Source of the DNA: Cinnamomum chago
Taxonomy: Eukaryota; Streptophyta; Magnoliopsida; Laurales; Lauraceae
DNA length: 64,000 nucleotides
Direction: 5' to 3'
Assembly (NCBI GenBank): GCA_038049695.1
Contig: CP142457.1
Location: 26,674,501-26,738,500, forward strand
Position 1 is the stretch's first letter. Each line of letters begins with the position of its first letter. This document shows positions 52,973-63,381 of this stretch, piece after piece. A model generated the notes under the pieces. The model was not told where the DNA came from, did not search any database, and saw only the letters and a program-made list of their open reading frames with translations. The position numbers and the translations under genes are program-made.

Positions 52973-54033
52973 TGTTTTGGCATGGGAGCCAGTTTTTGAG
53001 ACATGTTTTGGCATGGGAGCCAGATTTTGTTTACGGCATGAGAGCCAAATTTCGGGTGGCATCTATAGCCGGATTTGGATGGCATTTATAGCCGATTTGT
53101 TTTGAAAACCAGTTTGTTTTGTTGGCATGAAAGCCGGGTTTTTGTTTTGGTTGGCGTAAAAGCCAGGTTTTTTTTTTTGATGATGGCATGAAAGCCGAAT
53201 TTTGAGGTGGCATGAAAGCCAAATTTGGGTTTATGGCATGAGAGCCAAAATTTTTGAGATGGCATGAAAGCCAAGATTTGGTTTGTGGCATGAGAGCCGG
53301 TTTTGTTTTTGGTGTAAGAACCAGATTTTGTTTTTGGCATGAAAGCCGAAATTTCTTTTTTTTTTTTGGCATGGAAGCCAGATTTTTTGTTTTTGGCATG
53401 AAAGCCAGATTTTTTGGCATGAAAGCCAGATTTTTTGTTTTTGGCATGAAAGCCAGATTTTTTTTTGAAAACCGAGTTTTGTTTTGTTGGCATGGAAGCC
53501 GAATTTTGATTTTTGGCATGAAAGCCGGATTTTTGATTTTTTGGCGTGAAAGCCGGATTTTTGGCATGGAAGCCGGGTTTTTTGGCGTGAAAGCCAGGTT
53601 TTTTGGTTTTAAAAAATGCAAGTATCGACTAAAAGTCGCCTCCCTGCTGAATGGTATTGCAAGTATCGATGGAATGTCGCTTCCTTGCTCATTCGGTTGC
53701 GAGTATCGATGGAATGTCGCCTCCTCGCGGATTTGGGTGCAAGTATCGACTAAGCGTCGCTTCCCTGCTTTTGTCTTCAAAAATTTTGTTTTGTGGGTAT
53801 CGATGGAATGTCGCTTTCCCATGATTTTTGAAGTTTGAGGTTTTTTCGAACCTTTGTTTTGTTTTTTTTTTTTGTTTGTTTTAAAATTTGGGTTGTGGAT
53901 ATCAACTGGAACGTTGCGTCTCCACGATTTTTGAAATTTTGAGGTTTTGGAAGTATCGAATGGGGTTCGCATCCTTCCGGTTTTGGGTTTTGCAAGTATC
54001 GACTGAACGTCGCTTCCTTGCGGTTTTTGAAAA
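52973..54033. repeat. Two minisatellite arrays between pol and accessory gene, copy B
   Basis: 52973-53603 holds ggcatgaaagcc-type units; 53616-54033 holds aagtatcga...gtcgc-type units. Unit number and order match copy A. Confidence 0.88.
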
Positions 54034-54393
54034 ACCATTTTTTTGTTTAAAGACACGAGGGTCGTAAATTTTGACTCAAAACCATTTTGGTGGTAAAAGT
54101 CGAGGTGGACTAGGGCTGAAATCCCTAGGTCCTGATTTTGTTTCAAACCATGAATTTTGGTTTCAAGGATCGAAAATTTTGGTCAAGTTTGGGAAGAAGC
54201 TCCTAAACTTGGATTTTTGGATTTTTTTTTTTTGAACAATGAAACGATGAAAGAAACATTGTTTTGAGGGGTTTTTTTTTTTAGAAATTTCAACAAGAGG
54301 ATGAAAATTCCAAAAGGAGTGGGTTTGACGAGCAGATACCTAGGAATAGGCTTTGGCCGTGCAGGCGTCGCTCTGACCCGATGGAAGAAGCCT

Positions 54394-57300
54394 TCAAGGG
54401 TAGTACCGCTTCAAGAACTTCCCATTGATGGGCAGCATACATCTGTCACCCTCCATGTTTAGAAGAGCGTATGCGCCGTTGGAGAAGACTTTGTCGATGA
54501 CGAAAGGTCCCTCCCATTTTGGTTCAAATTTTCCTTTGGATTTGTTGGCAAAAACCATTGGTCTTTTTACTGTAAGAACCAAGTCTCCCTTTTTGTAGGC
54601 GCGTTGCCTGACCTTCTTGTCAAAAGATCCTGCCATGCGTGCTTGGTAGAGTTCAATGCTTTGTAGAGCTTCGAGCCGTCTCTCATCGAGGTTATCCAGC
54701 TCTTGGAGTCTCAATTTGACATTGCTTTCTTGCGTCATGTCATTTTGTAGAGATACCCTTAAGGAAGGAATTTGAACCTCCAAAGGGACAACAGCTTCGC
54801 ATCCATAGACCAAGGAGAATGGTGTGCTATGGGTTGGTCCTCGAACGGTGGTTCGATAGGCCCACAAAGCTTCAGGCAGTTTGTCGCCCCAATCTCTTTT
54901 ATGACTAGAGACCATTTTCTTGAGGATTTTGCAGAGCGTCTTGTTGAAGGCCTCTGCTAGTCCATTCGCCGCCGGATTGTACGGAGTTGAAGGACAACTT
55001 TGGATTTTGTATTTGTCGCAAAACTTGTAGAATCGGTGATCGCGGAACTGTGGTCCGTTATCATGGACGAATCTTTTAGGTATGCCGAAGCGACAAATGA
55101 TGTTGGTGCGCAAGAAGTGAAGGACTGATGACGTCTTCATTTCACTAAGCGCGAATGCTTCTGACCACTTGGAGAAATAATCCGTAGCGGCGAAGATGAA
55201 GCGACGACCTTTGCTCGATGGAGGGGAGATAGGACCTATGATGTCCATACCCCAGGCTTCAAAAGGCCATGAGATTGCTGTAGGATGTAGCCATTCTGGA
55301 GGCATGTGGACATAATCTCCATGAACTTGGCATTGTTGGCAGCGCTTAGCAAATTGCATTGCATCAGCCACCATGGTAGGCCAATAATAACCTAACCTTT
55401 TTATCTGATCGTAGAGCTTAGGCCCAGCCTGATGGGCTCCACAAAGACCAGCATGTACTTCTTTGAGTGTTCCCTCAGCCTCTTGTTGTGACAAGCAGCG
55501 TAGAAGTACTCCATTGTAGGATTTTCTATACAGCATTTTTGAAGGAATATCCAAATGAAAGTTTGGGGCTCGCCTTTGGATGCTTACCCGTTCTTTTGGA
55601 TCTTCAGGTAGGATTCCGAACATTATGTAATCAATGAACGGATCCCTCCAGTCGCCGATCAGAGGTTTAAGGACGGAGATCCGACTTCCAATCACTTGGT
55701 GGCATTCAGCAACTGCTTGATGTGTGTTGAGAGGAGGGAGAATCCTTTTTTGACACACTGTAACTTGCATGTTTTCCCCTTCTTGGATTGCCATAGACGC
55801 AGCAAGTCCAGCCAGGGCATCTACACGAATGTTTTCACCTCTGAGGATGTGGGTGATGTAACAGAGGTCGAACTTTTGTCGAAGCGATTGTGCCTTGTTG
55901 TAGTAAGGCAACAGATCGGGCTTCCTGACTTCAAATTTCTGATTCATCTGGTTAACAATCAGTTGAGAGTCTCCAAAAGCTTCCAGCATAGTGATGCCGG
56001 ATTCAAGGGCGAGCTCCAATCCTACGATGAGGGCTTGGTACTGAGCTGCATTGTTTGAACATGGTTCCAGTAACGAGAATGCGTGTGGAATCATGTTTTT
56101 GTCGGGACTAACAAAGAGAATGCCAATTCCCGATATTTGATTTCCCTTTTCATTTGTCCTGGTTGCGCCATCGAAGTACATGTGCCAGGAAGCATTTGAT
56201 AAGGAAGTCTCCACACTGTAGACTGATTCGTCTGGGAGGTCATCCCTGAGTGGAGAATTTTTAGGCAATGGATGCTCCGCGAGGAAGTCTGCTAGAGCTT
56301 GGCCTTTGATTGCTTTTTGTGGTACATACCTAATGTCAAATTGTGACAGGAGGATGGACCATTTTGCCAGTCGGGCATTGAGAGAACCTGCTTTTGTGAC
56401 AAGGACCTTTAGGAGGTTGATCCTCGAAATCAGGTACACTGTGTTGGATAGCAGATAGTGACGCAGTTTTTGTACGGCGAACATCACTGCCAAGCATTCT
56501 TTTTCGACTGGAGAGTAGCGATGCTCTGCACCTACCAACATGCGGCTAAGGTAATATAGAGCAGCTTCTTTTCCCTGGTCATTCTTTTGTGCGAGTAGAG
56601 TGCCTAAAGAACAGTCAAGGGCTCTTGTGTACAAGAGGAATGGTTTTCCAGTTGTGGGGGCAGCCAACACTGGAGGTTTTGTCAGGTATGACTTGATGTC
56701 CTGGAACGCGGCTTCACATTCAGCATCCCAGACAAAATCGACACCTTTCTTCATTAACCGAGAGAATGGACGGCACTTTCCTGATAGGTTGGAGATGAAC
56801 CGCCGAATGTATGCCAATCTTCCTTGGAGCCCTTTTAATTGTCTTAGGGTTCTTGGAGATGGCATTTCTAGGATAGCCTTGACTTTGGTGGGGTCAAGCT
56901 CTATGCCAGCTTTCCGTACTATTGATCCGAGAAACTTACCCGATGAAACACCGAAGAAGCATTTGAGGGGATTCATTCGCTGTTTGTGTTTGCGAAGTCG
57001 GAGGAAGACTTCTCGAAGATCTTTGAGATGGTCTTCTTTTCTTTTGCTTTTGACGGCGAGATCATCGACATAACATTCGACCGTCTTGTGCTGCATATCT
57101 TGGAATATCTTCATCATAGCCCTCTGATATGTAGCGCCGGCATTCTTCAGACCGAATGGCATGACAGTGTAGCAATACACGCCAAACGGGGTCCGAAATG
57201 CTGTGTGTTTTCCATCTTCAGGATGCATCTTTATCTGATTGTAGCCAGAGAAGCCATCCATGAATGTCATTCGCTCGAACCCACAGGTATTGTCGATCAT

Positions 57301-57924
57301 CACCTCCGGTATAGGGAGCGGGAATTCATCTTTTGGGCATGCATTGTTCAGGTCTCTGTAATCAATGCAGACCCTGATTTGCCCGTTTTTCTTTGTCACG
57401 GGGACGATGTTGGCCAACCATTCAGGATGCTGTTCCTCACGGATGAAGCCAACGCTTTTGAGTTTTTGAACTTCTTGTTCAATTTTGTCCATCACGTCAG
57501 GACGGAACCTTCTTTGGCCTTGTTTGACAGGCTTGATATCTTTTTGAAGATTGAGTTTATGGACTGCTATTTTGGGGTCTAAGCCAGGCATCTCAGCGTA
57601 AGACCATGCAAAACAATCAACGAACTCATGAAGAAACGCGATATACTCGGGTAACTCATCATCCTTTATATTCTTGCTTATGAATACAGGACGTGGGTTA
57701 TCAGGTTTTCCCAAGTCTATCTTTTGAACAGAATCTTCTGTTGGAAGATTTGAAGGTGGTCCCTCCACAATATTTTCGGAGGCTTCCAACCCAACAAAGC
57801 CTTCTGGAGTTCCAAAGGTATCTACAGACCACGGCTCTGCTTTTGTCCATGGGTCTTCTTGATTGGTACTTTTCTCAAGATTTGCTATGAGATGGTCCCA
57901 ATCACCTGTTGAAACTAGGTCGAA
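54394..57924 (-). CDS. pol: pol of copy B
   Basis: Protein identical to copy A over the 1131 residues downstream of 57789, including YVDD, the AQY variant of the archaeal-type RNase H and the integrase D-D-E residues. It is in frame with gag across the UAG at 57925-57927. Confidence 0.93.
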   Translation of the reverse strand, partial: FDLVSTGDWDHLIANLEKSTNQEDPWTKAEPWSVDTFGTPEGFVGLEASENIVEGPPSNLPTEDSVQKIDLGKPDNPRPVFISKNIKDDELPEYIAFLHEFVDCFAWSYAEMPGLDPKIAVHKLNLQKDIKPVKQGQRRFRPDVMDKIEQEVQKLKSVGFIREEQHPEWLANIVPVTKKNGQIRVCIDYRDLNNACPKDEFPLPIPEVMIDNTCGFERMTFMDGFSGYNQIKMHPEDGKHTAFRTPFGVYCYTVMPFGLKNAGATYQRAMMKIFQDMQHKTVECYVDDLAVKSKRKEDHLKDLREVFLRLRKHKQRMNPLKCFFGVSSGKFLGSIVRKAGIELDPTKVKAILEMPSPRTLRQLKGLQGRLAYIRRFISNLSGKCRPFSRLMKKGVDFVWDAECEAAFQDIKSYLTKPPVLAAPTTGKPFLLYTRALDCSLGTLLAQKNDQGKEAALYYLSRMLVGAEHRYSPVEKECLAVMFAVQKLRHYLLSNTVYLISRINLLKVLVTKAGSLNARLAKWSILLSQFDIRYVPQKAIKGQALADFLAEHPLPKNSPLRDDLPDESVYSVETSLSNASWHMYFDGATRTNEKGNQISGIGILFVSPDKNMIPHAFSLLEPCSNNAAQYQALIVGLELALESGITMLEAFGDSQLIVNQMNQKFEVRKPDLLPYYNKAQSLRQKFDLCYITHILRGENIRVDALAGLAASMAIQEGENMQVTVCQKRILPPLNTHQAVAECHQVIGSRISVLKPLIGDWRDPFIDYIMFGILPEDPKERVSIQRRAPNFHLDIPSKMLYRKSYNGVLLRCLSQQEAEGTLKEVHAGLCGAHQAGPKLYDQIKRLGYYWPTMVADAMQFAKRCQQCQVHGDYVHMPPEWLHPTAISWPFEAWGMDIIGPISPPSSKGRRFIFAATDYFSKWSEAFALSEMKTSSVLHFLRTNIICRFGIPKRFVHDNGPQFRDHRFYKFCDKYKIQSCPSTPYNPAANGLAEAFNKTLCKILKKMVSSHKRDWGDKLPEALWAYRTTVRGPTHSTPFSLVYGCEAVVPLEVQIPSLRVSLQNDMTQESNVKLRLQELDNLDERRLEALQSIELYQARMAGSFDKKVRQRAYKKGDLVLTVKRPMVFANKSKGKFEPKWEGPFVIDKVFSNGAYALLNMEGDRCMLPINGKFLKRYYP

Positions 57925-60900
57925 CTAGGGCACTTCCTTTGGAGACAGTGGTTCTTCTGGGTCAGAGAACCGTGTGTCTGTATCATCGGACAATTCCTCT
58001 TCATCATCAAAGAAATCGTACCAATTGGATGAACTTCCTGGATCCTTGACGACCAACTCTTCAAAGAGATATCCAGGGAGATCGATGTCTTCATTAATAT
58101 GAGATGTTGAGGCTTGGTCGGCAAGATGACTTTGCAGCCTTTGTGTCAACTGTCTCAAGGGAGCGTCAGGATCATACCCCAGCCCATGTGAAGACTTTTC
58201 TATGTGGCGGTGGGGTTTCCAACCTTCCAGTTGACTTTTGGTCAGGCTTGTTTCCAATGGCGTGATAATACCACGACCATCTCCCAAACCGATTGGGTTC
58301 TGAGCATCGTAGCCCATTTTCTTCATGATAGCTTGTGCCATTGGACTATACAGGGATAGTTGAGGCATACCTTCATTTTGGAAAGGTTCAAGCGAAGAAT
58401 TTGATGAAGAAACTTCTGATTTATGGAAGAAGATTGGCTTTTCTTCTGCTGATGTTGCTGGAACAACGAAGGAAGCAGATGCTGGATCTTCTATGTCAAC
58501 GGTTGTCTCCATCGGAGTGAGAGCGGGCTGAACTTGTTGATCATTAGCTTGGCTTGACGATGTATCGTCTTCTGGCTCTGAGTCCGAATCCGTGTCTTGC
58601 AAGATAGACACGAAGGAGACAGCAAACTTGCCCCCAGCCCTCTGTTTTGTCTTCTTTGCTTTGGTGGTGATCACCAGAGGCTTTGAAGACTTGAGGGAGA
58701 CCATGAAGGGAGATTGATTATTCTCTTCGGTTTTGATAGAGGGTTTATTTTCTTCTGATGATTGCTGAGGAGCCTTGCCTTTGTCTTTCTGGAGATTTTC
58801 GGCAAAGGGTGTTGTTTCTTCCTCCCTTTCTTCTTTTTCATCTTTGTACATCTGAGCATCTGCGAAATAGACTTCTTTGCCTTTGAAGGGCTTTTTGTCT
58901 GCAAACACTCGATGTATCAAGCCGTCATTGCCAACGAACTTGATGCACTGATGTAAAGTCGAAGGGACAACACCATTCTCGTGTATCCAGGGGCGTCCGA
59001 GAAGGATGTTGTAGCATGAAGGGGTCTTTATTGCATAGACAGTGACCTCGGAGATAAGATCACCGATTTGCAACTTGAACCTGATTTTGCCGATCGGCCT
59101 TTGAGCGCTGCCATCATATCCAAAGATGGACACAGACGTGTGGCTCAGCTTGCTAGGCGGAATGCCCAGTTCTTCGAGTGCCGAAGTGGAGATGAGGTTG
59201 AGTGCAGAACCTGGATCGATCTGGATTTTGCGTACTGGCACCTCTTTGATGTACCCGGTGAAGTACAGGGGTCGGTTGTGCTTTGTCTCGCCTAGCAGGA
59301 GGTCTTCCTTGGTGAAGGCGATGGTTGCACTTGCTGCTTTTTGAACCGAGAGGCATTCGATGCAGGATCCCTCAGTTTTCTTCTTTTCTCCTTTTGAGGG
59401 AGTTTTTGATTTTTTGACCCTATGGTCCATTTCAATTTGTAGGACTTGTGGGGCATGTTTGTCGACATCCGCATCCAGCATTTGTAGTTCTGAAATGAGA
59501 CTATCACGAGTCTGTGGTGACATTCGTAATAAGTCTAGGATGTGCAGACGTGCAGGTATGTGTTTGAAGTGCTGAATCAAGTCGTACTTGAAAGCCTCCT
59601 TGGGGCCTGCATTTTCATTATTCTTGCCACTAGGGGCGTTTACAGCTTGTTTTCCCAAAGGATTTATATAAGAAGCAGAAGGTTGGTTGTAGTTTTTGTG
59701 GTAATCCCGGCCAGAACGGGTACCTCTACCAACTTCAAGAGCTTCTGGAGAAGGGTCTTTGTTTAGAAGATCACCCTCGAGATCGAGGGGTTGTTCCTTC
59801 TCATTTGCTGAAGATGTCTCTGTGTCAGCATTACCATCTTCAGTAATTGTGTTGCATGGAGCATTTTCCGGGAGCAAGTCCTGAACAGCATCCAGCAACT
59901 TTCCTTCTTTATCGAATATTTTGTTGGTCCAGACATCACCGATGAGATCGGGCATTTGGGACCATTTAACCGGATTTTCTCTGAAGAAGATTTCGCCGGC
60001 TGGAATTTCTTCAAGGTGATCAGTCGGAAGAGGTTTGAGTTCCGATGTCACTGTTCCAGGAGACGAAGCCTGAGAAGGTGAGGAATTATCATCCTGAGTT
60101 ATTGCATTGCAAGTAACTTTGACGGAAGATGCCTCCAAGATGAACTGTTGGGAATCAGATTCGTCCTCAGATGTAAGAGGATCGTCGATCCAACAGCTTT
60201 CTTCGTTTTCCGGGGTTACCGGAGGAGATTCCTGTAGATTTTCAGGAACTTCCGGTGCTGGGTTGTGACGAAGCTGATTGATGCGACCTTGTTCTTGCTC
60301 TATAGCAAGGTGCTGCAAGATCCTTGCGTATTCATCGAGATCAGGCACGGGAGCCAAATCTTCTTCTTCGTCTGCTCCTTGTGGTTCAACATGGTTGGGT
60401 TCCACTGGAGTATTTTCTTGGACAGCCTCTTGGTCTTCTTCATCATCAGACCAGGATCCTTGCGGCTGTAATGGGTTATACCAGATTACTGGCATAAGAT
60501 GAGATTCAGGGATCCATTCCTCGTCGGAGAGATATTCTCCTGTTTCGAGGGATTCTTCCCACTCATCGATGTCACTGGCGGTGTCACTGGACTCATATCC
60601 ATCCATGGAGAATCCGACCACTGAGTTGCAAGAGTATGATGCCCCCTGCGTAGTTTCATCTTTGAGATGTGGTGGCATGAAATCACCAAGAGTGAATTTT
60701 CTTGCCGCCTTTGAAGCCTTAGGAGAGGACTCTTCTGTTGCCCCCAGTGAAGCGGTAGAGGAGGTTTCTGCCTTTTCAGCGACTTCTTGCTTTTTCGGAG
60801 CTTTCTCCTGTTGTTTGAGCTTGCGGAGTTGTCTCCTGGCTTGCCTTCGCTGTTGAGCGGTTGGCTTTGTTTTGACGACCTCCCAATTTTCATCTTCTAG

Positions 60901-63012
60901 GAGATCGGGGTGTACCCATATGGGCTGTCCGTCTGATGTTGGATATGGAACCAACTCTTGGGACGTTTGGGTCATCTTTATCACCTTGAAGGAAGTAGTG
61001 ATCTTCTCTTTTGGTGATTTTTGTTTTTGTCCACATGACACCATGTTGACGGAGGCAGACCCATAGTTCTTGTCGAAGGTAATGACTCCGTTTTTCCACA
61101 TCTCATTTATCTTCTCTCTCACAACAAAACATTGATCGAGAGGATGCGAGACCATCTGATGGTATGGGCAGTACCGAGGATCGTTGGTTTTGCCAACATC
61201 TCCTGGTCTTTTGGGGTCAGGCAATGTAAGTTTTCCGTTTGCTAGGAGTGCCCCAAAGATTTCTTCAACATCTTCATCAAACGGGTATTTCTTTTCTACC
61301 CGTTCTCTGAAGGCATCAGAGAGTTCAGGCTTTTTACCTGTAGCTTTGTTTTCATCTTTCTTTGGCTGCTGAGGAGCTGACTTGGTTTGCACATTGAGAA
61401 CCTCCTTTTTCTTTGGCTTTGAGGTTGCAATGGTAGTCGACTCTTTCTTTAATGATTTCTGACTGTTGAGGTCTTTGATCACCGTTTCAGCTTCCATAGA
61501 TGCTTCCAGGAGTTCTCCCAGGTTCTTTGATTTGTTGCCGATGATCATGGAGCGGATTCTTGCTCTCATGTTGTTTCGGCAGATGTCGACCAGTGATGCT
61601 TGTGGCAGTACATCAGAGCATTTGTATGCCATTGCCTTCCACTTGTGAATGAAGTCATATGTTGACTCATTCTCTCCCTGTTTTAGGCTGCAGAGCTGAG
61701 CCATAGTAACAGGATGATCCTCACCTTTGAAGTGGGTTAGGAAGCGTGTCTCCATCATGGCCCAATTTTGAATGGAGTCCTCCGGCAGAGTGGAGTACCA
61801 ATCAAAGGCCGTACCTTTTAAGGTACTTGCAAAGAGGCGGATTTTGAGGGCATCTTGATCCGCAATAGCTCCCGTCAGGATCTTGAAATGGATGACGTGT
61901 TGTCTGGCTGAACCTTTCCCCGTATATGTTTGGAGAGTAGGTTGCTTGAATTTTGTAGGGAACGGGACCGAGTCCATCCACAAGGGATATGGTGGCTTGA
62001 TCCCATGCTCCTTTAGTGTATCCTCTTCTTTTGCTTTGGCGAGGATATCGTCAACGTCCTTTTTGGTAAGGGCGCGTGACTCACTGTTTTCCTCATTTTC
62101 CTCGTCGCCTTGATGGCTCGGAGGAGCTTCATTATTTTGTGGACGCTGAAGATTGAGAATTAGGTTCTCTATTAGAGTCTCTATCCTCTGCTGCCCTTGC
62201 TCCAGCTGCTGGATGCGTGCGGTTACGTCATCATGCGGCGGAGGTTGTTCAGTATTTGTGACCAAGACGTTCATTCTTCGAGAGTCGAAAGAGGATACAG
62301 TCTTGGTGACTGAGCTGGAGCTCATTCTTTTAGATAAAGAGCTCGAAGAGTGGTCACTCCGATGTCCTTGGCTTGAAGAAGCGGGAGAGTTTTCTTTATG
62401 TCTTCGTGTCCGGGAGACGCTGCGAGTCACCGGTCGTCTGACATGGATTTTAGTTGCTGACTTCTGGCGTTTTCTGGTTTTTCCAACCATATGAACAGCA
62501 ACAAGTTGGTCGGGTCTTTCTTTTTCGACCCATTTTTGGGAGACCTGAAGTGCAGAATCCTGGGTTCTTTGCTTCTCTAGTCTCTTTTGTCGATATGCCG
62601 TACGGCGACGCATACGACGAGCGATTTGAGCTTTGGTTAGCTCTGGCTGTGCCCTAGCAATGAAGGAAGTAGTCCCTGGTGCGCAGCAGCCAAGCTTGTC
62701 TTCTTTGAAGACGGGCAGGGACAGGATCTGAACGCGGTCCTTTGCCTGTCGCAGCGAAGCTTTGAATTTTGCGAGTTCGGCTCCCGTTGAGAGGAAGGGT
62801 CGACTCGCAGGTGTGAAGGCCTTGACAGGTTCTTGCAGAGGCCTTACGATGCACGATTTGATTTTGGGCTTGTATGAGCAAGCCGGCTCGTGCTGAGTTG
62901 GTTTTGTTTGGCGGAGGGTAGGCTTCTCCTCTTTCATGTAAGCAAGAGGGTAGAACCGGTTCTCCTTGAGAGGTGCCAGGTATGCTGGCTTTGCTGATGT
63001 TTGTGACCTTCT
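57925..63012 (-). CDS. gag: gag-protease of copy B (first ATG at 62937)
   Basis: Identical to copy A except Pro to Ser just after the capsid domain (LKKESTTIATS). Knuckle, DPGSAL protease site and G-patch are all present. The same UAG ends the frame. Confidence 0.9.
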   Translation of the reverse strand, partial: RRSQTSAKPAYLAPLKENRFYPLAYMKEEKPTLRQTKPTQHEPACSYKPKIKSCIVRPLQEPVKAFTPASRPFLSTGAELAKFKASLRQAKDRVQILSLPVFKEDKLGCCAPGTTSFIARAQPELTKAQIARRMRRRTAYRQKRLEKQRTQDSALQVSQKWVEKERPDQLVAVHMVGKTRKRQKSATKIHVRRPVTRSVSRTRRHKENSPASSSQGHRSDHSSSSLSKRMSSSSVTKTVSSFDSRRMNVLVTNTEQPPPHDDVTARIQQLEQGQQRIETLIENLILNLQRPQNNEAPPSHQGDEENEENSESRALTKKDVDDILAKAKEEDTLKEHGIKPPYPLWMDSVPFPTKFKQPTLQTYTGKGSARQHVIHFKILTGAIADQDALKIRLFASTLKGTAFDWYSTLPEDSIQNWAMMETRFLTHFKGEDHPVTMAQLCSLKQGENESTYDFIHKWKAMAYKCSDVLPQASLVDICRNNMRARIRSMIIGNKSKNLGELLEASMEAETVIKDLNSQKSLKKESTTIATSKPKKKEVLNVQTKSAPQQPKKDENKATGKKPELSDAFRERVEKKYPFDEDVEEIFGALLANGKLTLPDPKRPGDVGKTNDPRYCPYHQMVSHPLDQCFVVREKINEMWKNGVITFDKNYGSASVNMVSCGQKQKSPKEKITTSFKVIKMTQTSQELVPYPTSDGQPIWVHPDLLEDENWEVVKTKPTAQQRRQARRQLRKLKQQEKAPKKQEVAEKAETSSTASLGATEESSPKASKAARKFTLGDFMPPHLKDETTQGASYSCNSVVGFSMDGYESSDTASDIDEWEESLETGEYLSDEEWIPESHLMPVIWYNPLQPQGSWSDDEEDQEAVQENTPVEPNHVEPQGADEEEDLAPVPDLDEYARILQHLAIEQEQGRINQLRHNPAPEVPENLQESPPVTPENEESCWIDDPLTSEDESDSQQFILEASSVKVTCNAITQDDNSSPSQASSPGTVTSELKPLPTDHLEEIPAGEIFFRENPVKWSQMPDLIGDVWTNKIFDKEGKLLDAVQDLLPENAPCNTITEDGNADTETSSANEKEQPLDLEGDLLNKDPSPEALEVGRGTRSGRDYHKNYNQPSASYINPLGKQAVNAPSGKNNENAGPKEAFKYDLIQHFKHIPARLHILDLLRMSPQTRDSLISELQMLDADVDKHAPQVLQIEMDHRVKKSKTPSKGEKKKTEGSCIECLSVQKAASATIAFTKEDLLLGETKHNRPLYFTGYIKEVPVRKIQIDPGSALNLISTSALEELGIPPSKLSHTSVSIFGYDGSAQRPIGKIRFKLQIGDLISEVTVYAIKTPSCYNILLGRPWIHENGVVPSTLHQCIKFVGNDGLIHRVFADKKPFKGKEVYFADAQMYKDEKEEREEETTPFAENLQKDKGKAPQQSSEENKPSIKTEENNQSPFMVSLKSSKPLVITTKAKKTKQRAGGKFAVSFVSILQDTDSDSEPEDDTSSSQANDQQVQPALTPMETTVDIEDPASASFVVPATSAEEKPIFFHKSEVSSSNSSLEPFQNEGMPQLSLYSPMAQAIMKKMGYDAQNPIGLGDGRGIITPLETSLTKSQLEGWKPHRHIEKSSHGLGYDPDAPLRQLTQRLQSHLADQASTSHINEDIDLPGYLFEELVVKDPGSSSNWYDFFDDEEELSDDTDTRFSDPEEPLSPKEVP

Positions 63013-63381
63013 TTATTTGGGTGAAGGCCTTGGGGACCAAGTCTTTGAGCAGACCTGGTTTCTTGCTGGTTGAGGCTTTGCAGGAGCGCTACGGGCCTCA
63101 GGCTTCTTGATGATCGCCCTTGGTATCACTGTAGTGATACGTTGAGGGGCGGTTCTCTGCTTCTTGGCAGGTGCGGTTTCTTCTGCGGGTAGTGGGAATG
63201 GTCCCAATGACCCGAAGACAATGGTCCGGGGAGTAGAGTTTGACCCGGTGTCTTCTGAGTTGCCGAGGGAAATGACGCTTCGGCAGCTGGCAGGGCGCTT
63301 GTAAGTGCGCTTGGTTTGTTTATCTTGGAGCATGAGCTGGTACTTGTTCTCATCAAAGGTGATGGTCAATGAAGCTGCCAT
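63013..63381 (-). CDS. Leader ORF in frame with gag, copy B
   Basis: 122 codons with one substitution relative to copy A (Ala to Pro in NSTPRTIVFG). The UAA at 63013-63015 is conserved. Confidence 0.6.
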   Translation of the reverse strand: MAASLTITFDENKYQLMLQDKQTKRTYKRPASCRSVISLGNSEDTGSNSTPRTIVFGSLGPFPLPAEETAPAKKQRTAPQRITTVIPRAIIKKPEARSAPAKPQPARNQVCSKTWSPRPSPK